Positions 1-11,130 of a stretch of 64,000 bases of DNA are shown here, one piece after another; within the stretch, counting starts at the first letter, position 1; each line of letters starts with the position of its first letter. Where the stretch lies: positions 7,601,001-7,665,000 of the forward strand of contig JAKJHU010000014.1 of assembly GCA_022316685.1 (NCBI GenBank), written 5' to 3'. The translations under genes were made by a program, and so were the position numbers. The DNA comes from Progne subis subis. Its lineage: Eukaryota; Chordata; Aves; Passeriformes; Hirundinidae. Below the pieces are notes generated by a model that saw only the letters and a program-made list of their open reading frames with translations, did no database searches and was not told the origin of the DNA.

Positions 1-944
1 GGCCAACTTTTCCCAAAGGAAAAACCAATGAACGAAGAGCACCACGACCTCGGTGGTGCAAAGTTGGTGGCAAATCACGTGGGCCGCTTTAAATAGTAAA
101 ATATTGAAAGTTATTTCTATCAAATAAAGTCACTGCTAATTTGATCCATCAGCTCTGTGGAATCCAAATTACAGACCTGTCCCAGCCCAGGAAAATTCAA
201 AGTAATGCAATTATCCTTTTAGACTATATAAAGCCTCCCATCACCATGGCATCCAGATTTATCCTTTCAGGTGCTTAAATAGACACCTTCACCTCAGATG
301 TGCAGCAGAGAGAAACTTCTGCACTCGACTTGCTCAAAGTTACTCCCTGCAAATATTTGTGAAATTTCACGTGTGGTTGTTTTGGTCTCACTGGCGAAAA
401 AAATGAAATTAACAAACCCCAAAGGAGTTTTACTTGGTTTTGAGAATTTTACACAGAAGAAGCAGTAATTACACGGCCACATCTACATCAAAAGTGAAGA
501 AACTTTCCCTGATATGCAATCTAAATCTCCCCTGGCACAATTTCCTCTCATCCAGTCACTTTTACCTGGGAAAAGATGTCAGCCCCCCGCAGCTGCAACT
601 TCCTTTTGGGAACTGTGGGGATCAAATATCAGTGGAATTATATTAAAGACAATCCCATAGCCTTCTGTGGCCAAGGAGATGTTGTTTGAGCTCCAAAAGC
701 ACTTGTATATTTATAAAGTGTATCAATTTGGGCTCTGTTATCAGCACCACATTCTAAAATGATGCCAACAGTTTAAGTTACTTTTGAGAGAATATTAAAA
801 AAATAATCTATTGAACAACAAAACTCCAACCCTGGAATGGACACATGGACATTTTGGAATGGAATATGGAATGGAATACGTGGGCATTTTTGTTCAGGGA
901 TTCAGGACAATAATAAAGACATATTTTGATATCTGAAAACAATA
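1..944. other. Unique AT-rich non-coding stretch
   Basis: No repeat family, exon or RNA gene is recognised here. Open frames are at most about 70 codons and resemble no known protein. Base composition is like most of the window. Confidence 0.6.
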
Positions 945-1076
945 AAATCATAGAATGGCTTGCGCTTGGAAGAGATCTTAAAGACCACCTAATTCCAACC
1001 CATTCCACAGGCAGGGACACCTTCTACTAGACCCGGGTGCTTCATCCTGCCTGGCCTTGGACACTTCCAGGGATGG
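945..1076 (-). mobile_element. CR1 LINE 3' end fragment
   Basis: Read on the minus strand, this is the last roughly 130 bp of a CR1 LINE. On the plus strand it opens with the complement of the CR1 tail (TCATAGAATGG), followed by the conserved block GGAAGAGATCTTAAAGACCA and, further on, GGCAGGGACACCTTCTACTA. It closes at CACTTCCAGGGATGG, where similarity stops, so the copy is truncated at its 5' side as is usual for CR1. It has no coding capacity. Several changes from the common CR1 form suggest an old insertion. Confidence 0.9.
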
Positions 1077-3121
1077 AAAAAAATATTGTTTTAATTCAAC
1101 AAAGACATCCTGAAACCCAAAAAAGTACATTTAAGTACCAAACACGATATAATTAACGAGGGTACAGGTGGGAAAATATTAATCCTTTCCTTATCCCACA
1201 CATCCACAATCATTTTCCCTAATCCCTGGACTTACACAGGTTTTAATGCAGATATTCAGGTGCTGCTGGTAACAACGATACCCATCAAAAACATTTCCAT
1301 GAGCAAAAGAGTTCTGGGTCAAAAAATACTGAGAAGGAAGACAGCAATTATCCCAAAGACCCCAGAGATCCAACTGGAAGACGAGGTTCCCAGAAAATCA
1401 AGAGGTGGCAGATTGCACTTGCTGATAAGAGCGGAGCACGTGGCTGTGAAAACTCTGCAGCGCAAAAGTCACGCAGTAACAAGAGGTTTTTGGCAGAGGA
1501 TGAGAAGCCCTCTTCCTCCACCCTGCAGGAAAATTCAACAAGCAAAACATTCCCCAAAAGTAGTCTCCTGTGAGTTGTGCCTGGTCTGGATTCCTGAGCG
1601 CAGCTGCAGAGCCGTGAGGTTCAATACTGAACATAAAAAAATAACAAAAAAAGCTTGACAAAAACAGGCAGTTTTTATTTTTGTACCTGTACGAGTTTAG
1701 GCCACTTCAGAACTCCGTGGTTAAAAGGTACAAATGAGCAGCCCACGAGGAATGAGCTGCTAATTTGATATGGATCAATGGGATCCAGACAGCACCAGAA
1801 CCACAGCCCCTCTCAAGCTGGGCTTAAGGATAAATCAGCAACTCTTCTTAACCTTCAGTATTTATTTGTAAAGCTTGCTGGAGTGTAAAATGGATAAAGC
1901 TGAAGCTCCCATAAAACTTGTGAGTTGAACAAAGGAAGAATCAGGAAAATAATTGGCTATAAATATGCCATATGGATTTTTTCCTCTTTTTTTGGAGGAT
2001 TTTTATGGGCTTGGTTGAGCTCTTGACAGATAAAATTGAGAAATATTCTCCTCGCACTTACTTGAGGGGGAAAAAAAAATAATCAGCCCCAAAAATTGTT
2101 CAAGGAGTAAATGGAAGCAATCCCCAAAAGCCATAACAGCAGAAGGATTGCTTAATAACCTCCATGGATTTTAGATCTTTCCACATCACTTTGCCAGGCA
2201 GGCACAATTCCCAGCCCTGCTGATATTTCAGGATGCATATCCTCAGTGGAGACAGTGGTTTAGAGCAAATTTTGGGGCAGAAGAGATTTGGATGTCCAGC
2301 TTTTCTCCACAGCTGGAGGAATCCCTGCTCCTCATGATCCAGCATCGCCCTCAGCTCCTCACCTACTGCACCCCAATGGGAATTTCAACCTTTAAAATCC
2401 TAATTCCAAGGAAATCTCATCTTTAATTCATCCTAACCCCACTGATTTGAGTGACGCAGGTGTTTAAACCTAGGAAATCCTCATCAAAGGTGAAGAATTT
2501 CCACACAGGATCTGCCCCAAATCCTCCGTCAGCACCGCAGCAGGAGATACCAGGGAAGCAGTGCTGATGAATTGGGAATGCCAGCATCAAGAAATTCCCA
2601 AAATCTTCCAGCATTGGGCAATATCCACTGAGGAAACACATCATAAACCCAGCTTAATTAGCAGCCAGATTAATCTATAATTGTTCTACCCATTCAGATC
2701 ATTACTTGAGTGTTCATAAAGAGAAAAAAATTGTTACATTTCTGCAAGTTAGAGTACGAAGGCAAAAATATTTGCAGGGTTTCCAGCGCCCCAAAAAATA
2801 TCCTAAAAGTCTTTGATTAACAATTAACAATTTTACAGGAATCCAATCCAAGATCCAAGACTTTGGGAGAGATGATTGCTCCTGGTTTTCACTGAGGTTC
2901 ATAAAATACTCCTGTCAAAACCAACCCAAAATTTGGATATAACTCATCTGGGATATCTGGAATTCCATCATTTGAATCCAGCAGCTACCACTTCAGCAGG
3001 TCCAGTATGAAACTCCAATATTAAATAAATAGTAGGGGAATTCCCTCCCAAATTTATCCCAATCAGCTTTGAGAATGGCAAACTGGGGAAACTGGTGGAG
3101 ATCAAAACACTGGAGGATTGT
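1077..3121. other. Unique non-coding stretch
   Basis: About 2 kb with no recognised repeat or exon. The longest open frame from an ATG (1260-1658, plus) has 132 codons. Its product is rich in Lys, Arg and Ser, has no domain I can recognise, and overlaps open frames of similar quality on the other strand, so I treat it as chance. A run of A occurs near 2070. Confidence 0.55.
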
Positions 3122-3183
3122 GGAATTACAGAATGGATTGGGTTGGAAGGGACCTTAAAGCTCATCTCATTCCAACTGCTCAA
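3122..3183 (-). mobile_element. CR1 LINE 3' tail fragment
   Basis: A 60-bp remnant of a CR1 3' end in reverse orientation. The plus strand shows ACAGAATGGATTGGGTTGG followed by AAGGGACCTTAAAGCTCATC, a close match to the terminal CR1 block. The 5' truncation is extreme. Nothing recognisable lies on either side. Confidence 0.85.
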
Positions 3184-3479
3184 CATTTCCTTGTCAATCC
3201 ATAAAAATTTCTGCAAAACTGGCCAGGAAAAGGGTTGGAATATCAGTGTTTCCACTAAAAGGAGGGAAAATAGAAATAAAAATCAGCAACTGTTAAAAAA
3301 AAAAAATCTGCCAAATTGTTTAATTTCATAGAGTTTTTTTCCCTTTTTTTTTTCATGATAAATTAAATATTTTCATCCTCTAAAGTTGCAGTCCCCTTTA
3401 TTCCAACATGAGGGGTTCTTTTCTTGCTTCTCCTACTTTGATTGTCTTTTTTGGCTCAGAAAATTAAATTTCATGGAGC
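3184..3479. other. Unique AT-rich stretch with A and T runs
   Basis: No gene or repeat family is seen. A poly(A) run lies near 3295-3306 and a T-rich run near 3335-3352. Confidence 0.5.
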
Positions 3480-3770
3480 TGGTCCTTATAGATTGAATGC
3501 TTTGTGCTAAACAAATGGTTCTAGTATTTGCTGGTGCTTTCAATAAATTAGAATTTGATGCTCAAGCCAATATCGAGCTGACACAAATTAGATTTACCAA
3601 GCAAATTTTTCCCCCAAATATCATCTTATCGAACAAGGGCTGTACTTTGCACCTGTCAGAAAATGTTTATTGCTTTATTTCATTAGCATGGCCTGTCAAG
3701 CTTTAATTTTAAATTGCCTGGCAGAATAGAAAAGACATTTTGCTAAGAGAGAACTCACTTTTCACAGTAA
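3480..3770. promoter_or_regulatory. Candidate conserved non-coding element
   Basis: This block has no simple repeats and no transposon similarity. It has a mixed, complex composition with several homeodomain-type cores and the motif CATTAGCATGG. A short plus-strand frame of 69 codons crosses it but has no recognisable protein features. The texture resembles vertebrate conserved enhancers. That is an inference: nothing in the sequence alone proves conservation. Confidence 0.22.
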
Positions 3771-4315
3771 GAAGCATCAGTTAATACGGAATGAAGAACC
3801 ACGGGGTCTTCAGGGTAAATTTATTTTTTTTTAAGCCACTTGGATCATAATTTACCCCAGTTATTTAAGTGGTTAAAATCCAAGTAGAGGCAGGTTTGCG
3901 TAACAGAACTTGTCAAGCCTAAATCATAACAATAAAATTAATAATAATTATCACCTATTTTAAACCGCATGGATTTTTCAGTTGTTGCTCTGTTTCAAAT
4001 ATTTTCCTTCAGAAGCTGGGGGTTTGCTGATATAAAGGAAAGTTCAAAGCAAACGCGAAAACAAATTTGTAGATGCCGCTGCTACAGGAAATTTTTACTT
4101 TTAATTACTAAAATCCTTTTAAAATCAATTAAAAACAGCAGAATTTTCACAACATATCTGCACAACTCATCATACCCAGCAGAGCCTAAAATACTGTTGT
4201 AACACCCCAAGGGGCTGAAAGCTTGATCTGATTTTTAGCAATCTTGGTCAAAAGCCCCAATTTCACCCCAATTTCAGCTCTCCAGCACAACATCATTGAT
4301 GCAGGGAATTCACAT
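3771..4315. other. Unique AT-rich non-coding stretch
   Basis: No repeat family or exon is recognised. Short open frames of up to 77 codons show no protein-like features. Confidence 0.5.
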
Positions 4316-4319
4316 TGGG

Positions 4320-4358
4320 GAAAAAAAAAATAAAAAATAAAAAATAAAAAATAAAAAA
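4320..4358. repeat. (AAAAAAT)n simple repeat
   Basis: A run of A is followed by about five near-identical units of TAAAAAA, giving a 7-bp period array. Such arrays mutate quickly by slippage, so length is probably polymorphic. Confidence 0.9.
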
Positions 4359-4360
4359 AT

Positions 4361-5479
4361 GCAGCCCCTCTCTGGGTGCAAAAAGAGAAAAATTGGGGTT
4401 TCAGCAATAAAAATACCTTAAATTATCCGTGTATTTTGGACCACGAGCTCTCGTTGCCATGAATTGCTGATGGCTAATTGCTAAAAAGCAAAGTCCATCC
4501 TCCACAAATGTTACACCTGATGAAAACACCACCAAGAGCCCTCGTTACCTCCTGAGGTTTTGACTTCGCCCACAGCACCGCGCCAGGCGAGTTCAGATCT
4601 TTGCTGCTAATTTTAATTTCTGCCTGTTTGCATCTCTTTAAGGCCCAGCCAGATCTGCCTCAGACACGGCATTCTCCAGGTTGTCGTTCGTTTCCTGCTC
4701 CTAAAGCTAATTGGCAGCACTTCTGGAAGATAAACGCTCCTCAGAAACACCCCTCAGATATTTGTTCTTCAGACCTCATCACCAGCTCTTTACTCATCAA
4801 GTACCAGAGATTCGGGTATAAACTAAATGAAGTTGCAGCCCTAAAAGGCTGCTTGGACACCACCGAGCTCACACACACAAAAAAAAAAATCAAATTATAT
4901 CATGATCTTCCTGTGTTTTCCAGCCTTGAAAACCCAAAATCTGGTTAAAACTCTTAGGGGAGAGGGGAAAAGGATTTAAATACTCCTCAAGCTGAGGAAG
5001 TATGGCCAAATTCCTCCTCCAAGATATTTGATTTCCTTACTATTTCTCTTAAAATTCATCCACACACAAACATCATTGCCCAAAATCAGGGCCCCTCAGC
5101 CCTATTGCATTATTATGTAAAATTTTTAATGTAAAATTCATTATGCAAATAATCTGCATTTCGGATCCTGCACACCCCAATGAGCAAAAACACGTTCCTA
5201 AAATGTACACTGCTGTTACTTAACTAACGTTTGCAAAGTTTAACCAACCAGCAAACAGTGGTGCTCAAGTTTTAATAATTAAAGCAAATAATTCCTTTCT
5301 ACTCCTAGAGCCTTAAGGATCCCCAGCTTCCAGGCTGTGCCACCCTCTTGCTGTTCACATACTTTTATTTTTTTGCTAAACCCAAGATTTTCATAAGATC
5401 CGCACGCAGGGAGACAGGGCAGGAAAAAAGAAGGATATTTACAGAGGAGCACAAGCATTTTATCATTTTTCTGACCCCA
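4361..5479. other. Unique non-coding stretch with a POU octamer site
   Basis: No exon is recognised; a 115-codon plus-strand frame (4601-4948) has no known domain. At 5143-5150 there is a consensus octamer ATGCAAAT, followed closely by the inverted half CTGCAT, in a TAAT-rich block (5100-5290). Octamer sites bind POU-domain factors; whether this one is used cannot be told here. Confidence 0.4.
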
Positions 5480-5504
5480 CTTTTAATATTAAAGTCCAGT
5501 GCTG

Positions 5505-5790
5505 GCCTTGCCCTGCCACGTGGGCTGGGGCGTTTTGCCGTCGCGGCGTTGGAGGCGATAAGAGAACTCCGGTGTTTAATCTGGATCTGATCCCCACCCC
5601 TCTCCTGGCAGCGTCCTGCCTGATAAGGACTGATAGGAAAACAAGGTTTCAGCAGGATCTCTTGGCTGTTGGCTGCGTTTGCTCCCAGCCACCATCAAAT
5701 TCCCATCAAATCCCCTGTTAGCGCCGTCAAACCGCGACCGCCCTGAGGCGGGAGCTGTCACCTCCTCACCGAGCGCCACCATTTATCCCA
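5505..5790. other. CpG-dense patch
   Basis: Two clusters of CpG (about 5517-5575 and 5718-5780) stand out from CpG-poor surroundings. The first has about eight CpGs in 60 bp, including GCCGTCGCGGCG. The second includes GCGCCGTC and CCGCGACCGCC. The patch is too short and too interrupted to be a typical promoter CpG island. No TATA box or recognisable first exon is seen next to it. Confidence 0.5.
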
Positions 5791-6689
5791 AGAGCTGTGA
5801 CACGGAGCTGATTTTACCTGCAGCAACAACATCCTCCAGTAAATTTGTCAATTTACCGTGGATACACCCGTGGCCAAGAGGTCAGTGAGGGCGTGGGGAA
5901 GCAGCAGGAGAGGTGAAAGGTGTTTCCTTCCACAAGGATTCGCTGCTGGGCCCTTCCGACGCTCCTCGGAGCCCTGGGGAGGGCAGATTGCTTCATTTAA
6001 TGTTCTAACGAACGATCCCACTGGAAAGGGCTCCCTGAGCTCGGATGAGACTTTCCCAGAAATTTAATTCCCTAATTTCATCAGGTTTTCGGGGACGGAT
6101 GTAGAGGGCACCTGGTTTGAGGGCAATTTGAGGGAAGCGGAGTTGACACGGTGTCAATCTCTTGCCAGGCTGAGTGGCATCTCCCAGGAAAACAATTGAA
6201 TTTAGGGATGGCAGCCTGCTTGTTTTAATCTCCTCTCTCTCACCAGGCTAAAACACTCTTTTACATAAGTAGCAAATATATTCAATATTTGATGACTGTG
6301 CGAGACTGAAAATTTGTCCTTCCCCAAGGAAAATAACTCCAGGCTTTTCGAAAATGAGGACTGGAAGCTCAAGCATTTTCCCCAAATGAAAGGTCAAACC
6401 AGCCACTGCTATGCGAAATTTGATTTATCTCCGTGCTTTTATAAAAACCCTTAACTTCACAAAACATTTTGGGGCAGGACACAGAGATATGAACAGAGAG
6501 AAAATCCTCCACTTTCAGGTGCTTCCCACAGGAAGGATGTGGGGTGTTCTTTCCTGATGAGCTTTGTGATTTGTGTAGTCAGTGCTTCAGGACACTTTCT
6601 GAGTAGAAATCAACTCCTAAAATTAACTGGATATGGAAAAAAAAAATTAAATCTTTCTACAGCTGCTGGGATTGACTGAAAGAAGAAAG

Positions 6690-6752
6690 AGTCACATTAT
6701 TTTTTTTTAATATATATGTATATAAAAAAAATATATATTTTTATAACAGGAA
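6690..6752. repeat. AT-rich low-complexity tract
   Basis: A T run is followed by alternating TA steps, an A run, more TA steps and another T run. The arms can pair with each other, so the tract could extrude as a hairpin. Confidence 0.85.
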
Positions 6753-6937
6753 TAATCCAGGTCTATGGCAACAATATCTAGGAACAACCAATTTCTAAAC
6801 TTCCTGATTCTAAAGAGCTCAAGTTTGTTTATTTAACATCATAATCATGATGCATAATCACAGCTGAATGTCTTGTGCTGTAGTAAAACACCCACTTGAA
6901 TTCATCCATTAACGTTGTAGAAGGTGCAAAAATACTA

Positions 6938-6982
6938 AAATAAAATAAATAAAATAAAAATAAAATAATATAAAATAAATTT
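6938..6982. repeat. (AAAAT)n-like simple repeat
   Basis: Degenerate repeats of AAAAT and AAAT (for example AAAATAAAATAAATAAAAT) over about 45 bp, with no flanking transposon sequence that would mark it as a retroposon tail. Confidence 0.85.
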
Positions 6983-9083
6983 CCTTTTTCTAGGCTGAGC
7001 TGTTATATAAGGAATACAGCCTGACCTGACTAAAATAAATTATACATCTAGCAGCAAATGATTGTCCCTACCACGAAGCCCTTAGATTTTGTTCTCTGTA
7101 AAGATCATGAGCTGTGATGTTCAATGTTCAGACAGACTGATGGGACAGTTTGTGGCTCATCATTTCCATGTCAGGGGACGTGTTCAAGCGCAGGTATCGA
7201 GACAAGTGACACTTGGAGCTCCCAGCAGGGAGGCCACACAATGTCCTTGAACAGTCTGCCAAGAAATTCAAGGTGTCACCACTTTTCTAGAAGGAGTTTC
7301 TGGTTTAAACGCCAAATATCCCCATGGCTCCTACAAAATTCCTGCAGAAGATGTGATTGTCTCCAGAAAACAAATGGAATATTCCCTTTCAGAAGGTGAA
7401 TTTGGGTCATTTCAGGAGGCTGAGGGTGGCACTGAGGAGGGTTCCAAGGTGTTTTTCAGGCTGAACACCTGGAAACCGGCGCAGGTACGTGGAGGTGAAA
7501 GGCAAAAATCAGCGAAAAGCAATCCCTGCCCACGTTTTTCCACAGAGCAGCTTTGAGCTGAGTTTGGAAAGTTGGTAAAAGTAATTTTTTACTTGTTTTT
7601 CTCTCCCTTTTTAAGCAGCAAGGAGGCCAGGCCCATTTAAATTCTGCTTCTGGCTTGCAGCGTGTCTGAACACAGAGAGGTCACGGCTTGATGCTGCTAC
7701 TTTGATGATGGAAGAGAATTTTATATTTCGCTCCTCCAAGTTTCCCTCCATCTTCCGGCTCTGCAAGTCGATGAGTTGATATTTCTAAAGTGCACAAACA
7801 CATGATTAGCATCGTTTTCTGTTCTCAGAGGCCTTTGATGTGCCAGAAAATAAGGAATGTCATACAAAGTTCAGGTCCCGGGAGCCTGCCTGACAAAACC
7901 CTCACACCTGGCTCAGTCGCACGGAGGGCTCACAGGAGCAAGGAGCGTCTGGAGAGGGGGGTGAAAGGTCCCTGTCCACTTCTTCCATCCCCTTGGAAGG
8001 GATGTTTTCCAGCCCCTGGAGAGTTCTACAGCAGAAGGTTTAACTTCAGCCCAGCATTTAATTTAAGGTTGGATTTCAGGCCCTCTAACGCAGACTGGTC
8101 CCTCCTACAAGGAGTTGTGTTACCAGCCTGGAAAGCTTGAGAGAACTCCTCAGATTTCCAGCTCCTGCTTCTGACCCCCCTTGTTGTTAATATTAACTTG
8201 GTGTATTTGGGAGCTGTGATTCAGCCTTCCCACAACGGAGCTGCGTCCTGAGGCTGCTCAGGAGCCACGTGGTTTGTACCCTAAACCCAAAAAATCTGCA
8301 CAAGAGAATTCAAAAAGGACCCTGAGCTTTTATCCCACCACCCTGATCCGACACAGAAGGTGCAGAGCTGCACCAAAGCCTTCCCTGGGTACAGGTGTGC
8401 CATGCACCTCTCAGTCCCTCCCCCAGAGGAGCAGAGAGCCCCTCAAGAGCCCCATCCTGTGAGATGTCCTTGGAGGAGGCAGGGATGACCTTTCCCAAGT
8501 GCTGGAGCAGAGCCAAGCGGAGCTTGCAGCACAGAGCTTTGCTCAGAGCGCCAGGGGACGAGCAACAGGGCTGGGACTGAAGGGACAAAGCTCCACCATC
8601 TGCTCCAGCTCGTCCTGTGCTGCTCGAAACGCGTGGGGGGAGAGCAGATATTAATGCTGGCAGCCCTGGGAGCATCCCAAATCCCCACACCACGGCACAC
8701 ATCACGCATTGTTTCCAGCGCTGTAATTATCTGATGAAGCCGTTAAGCAGCCCCCAGAGGTGCCATGAAGAATTCATACTTCCCACCAAAGCAATCACAG
8801 CCACAGCCAGATATTAGTCAGCAACCTGATGCTACTTTGGGGGGGGAAATTATATCAGGAGAGTAATTTCCTTGTATTTGTGAGAAACTCAGGGTTTGTG
8901 ATGGGGGGAGGAGCTGGCTGCACTCACCTATGCTGAGAAATACAGAAGTACAGAAGAGAGAGGACCAAACATGTAATATATGCACAGGGGTGGGGGTCTC
9001 AGATTTGCCTCCAGCCCACAGTGAAACCTTATTAAGTGAAAGATAATGAAATTTCTATGGACTGACACCAAAATAAGAGTTAG

Positions 9084-9201
9084 GGTTCAAGGACAGGGTT
9101 TGGAGCAGCCTGGGACCATGGAAGGTGTCCCTGGCCATGGCAGGAGTGGTACTGGATGAGCTTTAGGATCCCTTTGAACCCAAACTATTTCATGATTCTA
9201 C
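9084..9201 (+). mobile_element. CR1 LINE 3' end fragment
   Basis: Plus-strand CR1 tail. It starts in the block GGACAGGGTTTGGAGCAGCC, continues through GGAAGGTGTCCCTGGCCATG and ends in the terminal block with CATGATTCTA. The 5' side is truncated to about 120 bp. Flanking DNA shows no target duplication, as usual for this family. Confidence 0.92.
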
Positions 9202-9628
9202 AATTAAATAAGCCCAAGTGTAGACATAAAATCCCCAAACCTCAACTGCTTTGTCAGGTAAAGAAACAATGGGGAATTATTAATGAGACGCAAGAAAAAC
9301 TGCGATTACAGCCACTTCAGATGGGAGCAAAGCCATCCTAGAAAATAAACCAGCAGCACTTGGAGAAAATTCCCATCTGAGGGAGTTTCCAGGCATCATC
9401 CTGGCCCTGCTCATCGGGGATGCTGCCAATGACCAGGTGCTGCAGCATCTTCCTGACCTGCTTTGTCCAAGCAGCAACACAGCCTCAAGCAGAGCACCCC
9501 TGGGGCTGCTGCCTGGGAAAAAAAAGGGATGGACTGGTTCAAAACTTGACTCTGGAACAGTTCCCAGGTGTTGGAGTTCCTGGCTCTTTCCTGCTCCAAG
9601 GTCAGGGCGAATAAAACTCAGGAGACGC
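9202..9628. other. Unique non-coding stretch
   Basis: No feature is recognised. Several overlapping open frames of about 60 codons on both strands are all without protein-like features. Confidence 0.5.
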
Positions 9629-10011
9629 TGTTGTTGAAGTCACACCCTGAAATTTATTATCCTTATCTATTACAAATCACTCGCAGAGAGATGTGAGCTC
9701 TCTCCAACAAGTGGACAGAGTGAGCCCAAAATGGTGTCTGTTCAAGGCTATTTAAGCCTCATTTATCCAATAAACAGTTGACATCTATATTATTTATGTT
9801 TCTAATCCAATTATGATCACACAAAACCGGCAATGGGGATTTCTTCTACCCAGTTACAGAAAACCACCCAGGTTCGTGAAGGAGAAGGTGCAAAAAGACA
9901 GCTAATCCACACCCAAAGTTCTCCTTCTTGGCTCCCTTATATCCCCATACACTAAAATCCCAAATCTGAGTTTTTCACCCTGTGAGACCACACAGCGCTA
10001 TCCAAACAACA
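9629..10011 (-). mobile_element. Endogenous retrovirus LTR (probable 3' LTR)
   Basis: A 383-bp element bounded by perfect 7-bp inverted ends TGTTGTT (9629-9635) and AACAACA (10005-10011). On the minus strand it has a TATA-like TTAAATA (complement at 9749-9755) and a polyadenylation signal AATAAA (complement at 9653-9658), in the order expected of a retroviral LTR. Immediately before its 5' end on the minus strand is a run of five G (complement at 10012-10016), which fits the end of a polypurine tract and so a 3' LTR rather than a solo LTR. No target duplication is visible (GACGC on one side, CCCCC on the other), which also fits. It resembles songbird LTRs, but I cannot assign the family by name. 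Confidence 0.75.
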
Positions 10012-10100
10012 CCCCCATGATCCCAGAACTATCACTCATTTTTGGAAGCCTGTTTTAAGGCCTCAAGGCCAAATGCAGCGCTTCCCTGAAATCCTGTCAG
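10012..10100 (-). mobile_element. Possible ERV internal remnant beside the LTR
   Basis: This short flank would be the last internal (pre-LTR) sequence if the LTR at 9629-10011 is a 3' LTR. It holds a GGCCTCAAGGCC palindrome and the G-run next to the LTR. There is no gag, pol or env frame. The right boundary is a guess. Confidence 0.3.
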
Positions 10101-10439
10101 CACAGAGAGTCCAAAATTCTCAGCATCCAGATTTCCCACACCCAGGTTTTACACCTGCCCCTGTATCCACCTGTCCTGCGATGCTGCTGCTCCAGGATCC
10201 GCAGTGGGATCACGGCTCGTGGGAAACGCTAAAGGCAGGAAGAGTTTCACAGAGCTCTGGGAGCAGGCCCCAGAAACACACAAAGCAGAAGAACTTGGAA
10301 TTAATTAGCTGCAGCTGCAAAGCCTGAAAGTAGGAGAAGTTACAATAGCACTCAAACAATAGTTTGAGTTTTAGGTTTGGCTGGGATGGGCCTTAAGAGT
10401 GCAGAAAAATACGCCTAGAGAGATTGCAGAAGATTTTAA
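10101..10439. other. Unique non-coding stretch
   Basis: No gene is seen. A weak match to a CR1 tail (TTTGGCTGGGATGGGCCTTA near 10376) is too short to call. Confidence 0.45.
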
Positions 10440-11130
10440 GCTTAATAATGGAGTATTGTGTATTGTTAACAGAATTGTTAGTTCTATTTACTTATTTAAC
10501 TTAATTAATAGAAATTAACAATTAATTTCTACTGTTAATAGAAAGCACGGAAGCAGGCGTTGTTTGAAGCAGGTGTAGGTGTGCTTTTAGTGCCTGGCTA
10601 GAACAATTCTCTGTGAGTTTTAGCAACATGCCATTGGCTGGAAAACCTTTCAAATGCCCAGCAACAAGGAAATCTTTGGCTGCTGCTGCCAACTCCCAAT
10701 TGTCTAAAATCCTGTAATGTTATCTTGGTTTTTCTGAGTTTTTTTTATTAGCCTTTTGAATTTCATAAAAATGGAGTCAGATCTTTTAGTTACTGTACAA
10801 TATTAGAGCAGTTTTCTACCTTTTTCCCACAGATGTAACATAAACAAATCCTTTGTTTTTCATTCTCTGTCCTTTGTTTGCATATTTCTAACTGGAAAAC
10901 AATTGTAACTGACAGTTGGTCTGGCCACTGAGGCTGAGGGGTGGAAACCCCAAAAAGCCAATCTTCTGCTAGACCCAGAAATGTATAAAAAGTAGAAATA
11001 AACAAAGGGGTGCTCTTCTTCCTCTCTCTGCTCTCTCAGCAGTGAGCTGGGATGGGAAGGACCTCTGCCTTGCAAAAATCTCGTCTGCGTGTGACTGCTT
11101 TGTGTGTCTCGGTGACACTGTAATGAGGCT
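10440..11130 (+). mobile_element. Probable endogenous retrovirus LTR, plus strand
   Basis: The region has LTR-like core promoter order. A TATAAAA box (10984-10990) is followed at once by AATAAA (10997-11002), and then by a pyrimidine-rich block (TCTTCTTCCTCTCTCTGCTC) like an R/U5 segment. An AT-rich segment lies upstream and includes a 10-bp stem hairpin at 10509-10531. Close spacing of TATA and AATAAA is seen in some class II (betaretrovirus-like) LTRs. I could not find matching inverted ends, so both limits are approximate. A 201-codon minus-strand frame that overlaps the 3' half is judged to be chance. Confidence 0.45.

Larger units (their letters stand above)
5791..9083. other. Unique non-coding stretch with AT simple repeats
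   Basis: No exon or transposon is recognised in 3.3 kb. It holds the AT-rich tracts listed separately (6690-6752 and 6938-6982). Open frames near 7790-8140 (116 codons) and 8310-8705 (131 codons, minus) overlap frames on the opposite strand and show no known domain. Confidence 0.5.

Noticed and set aside
10370..10402. CR1 tail-like scrap
   Set aside because: The match is under 30 bp with several differences; could be chance.
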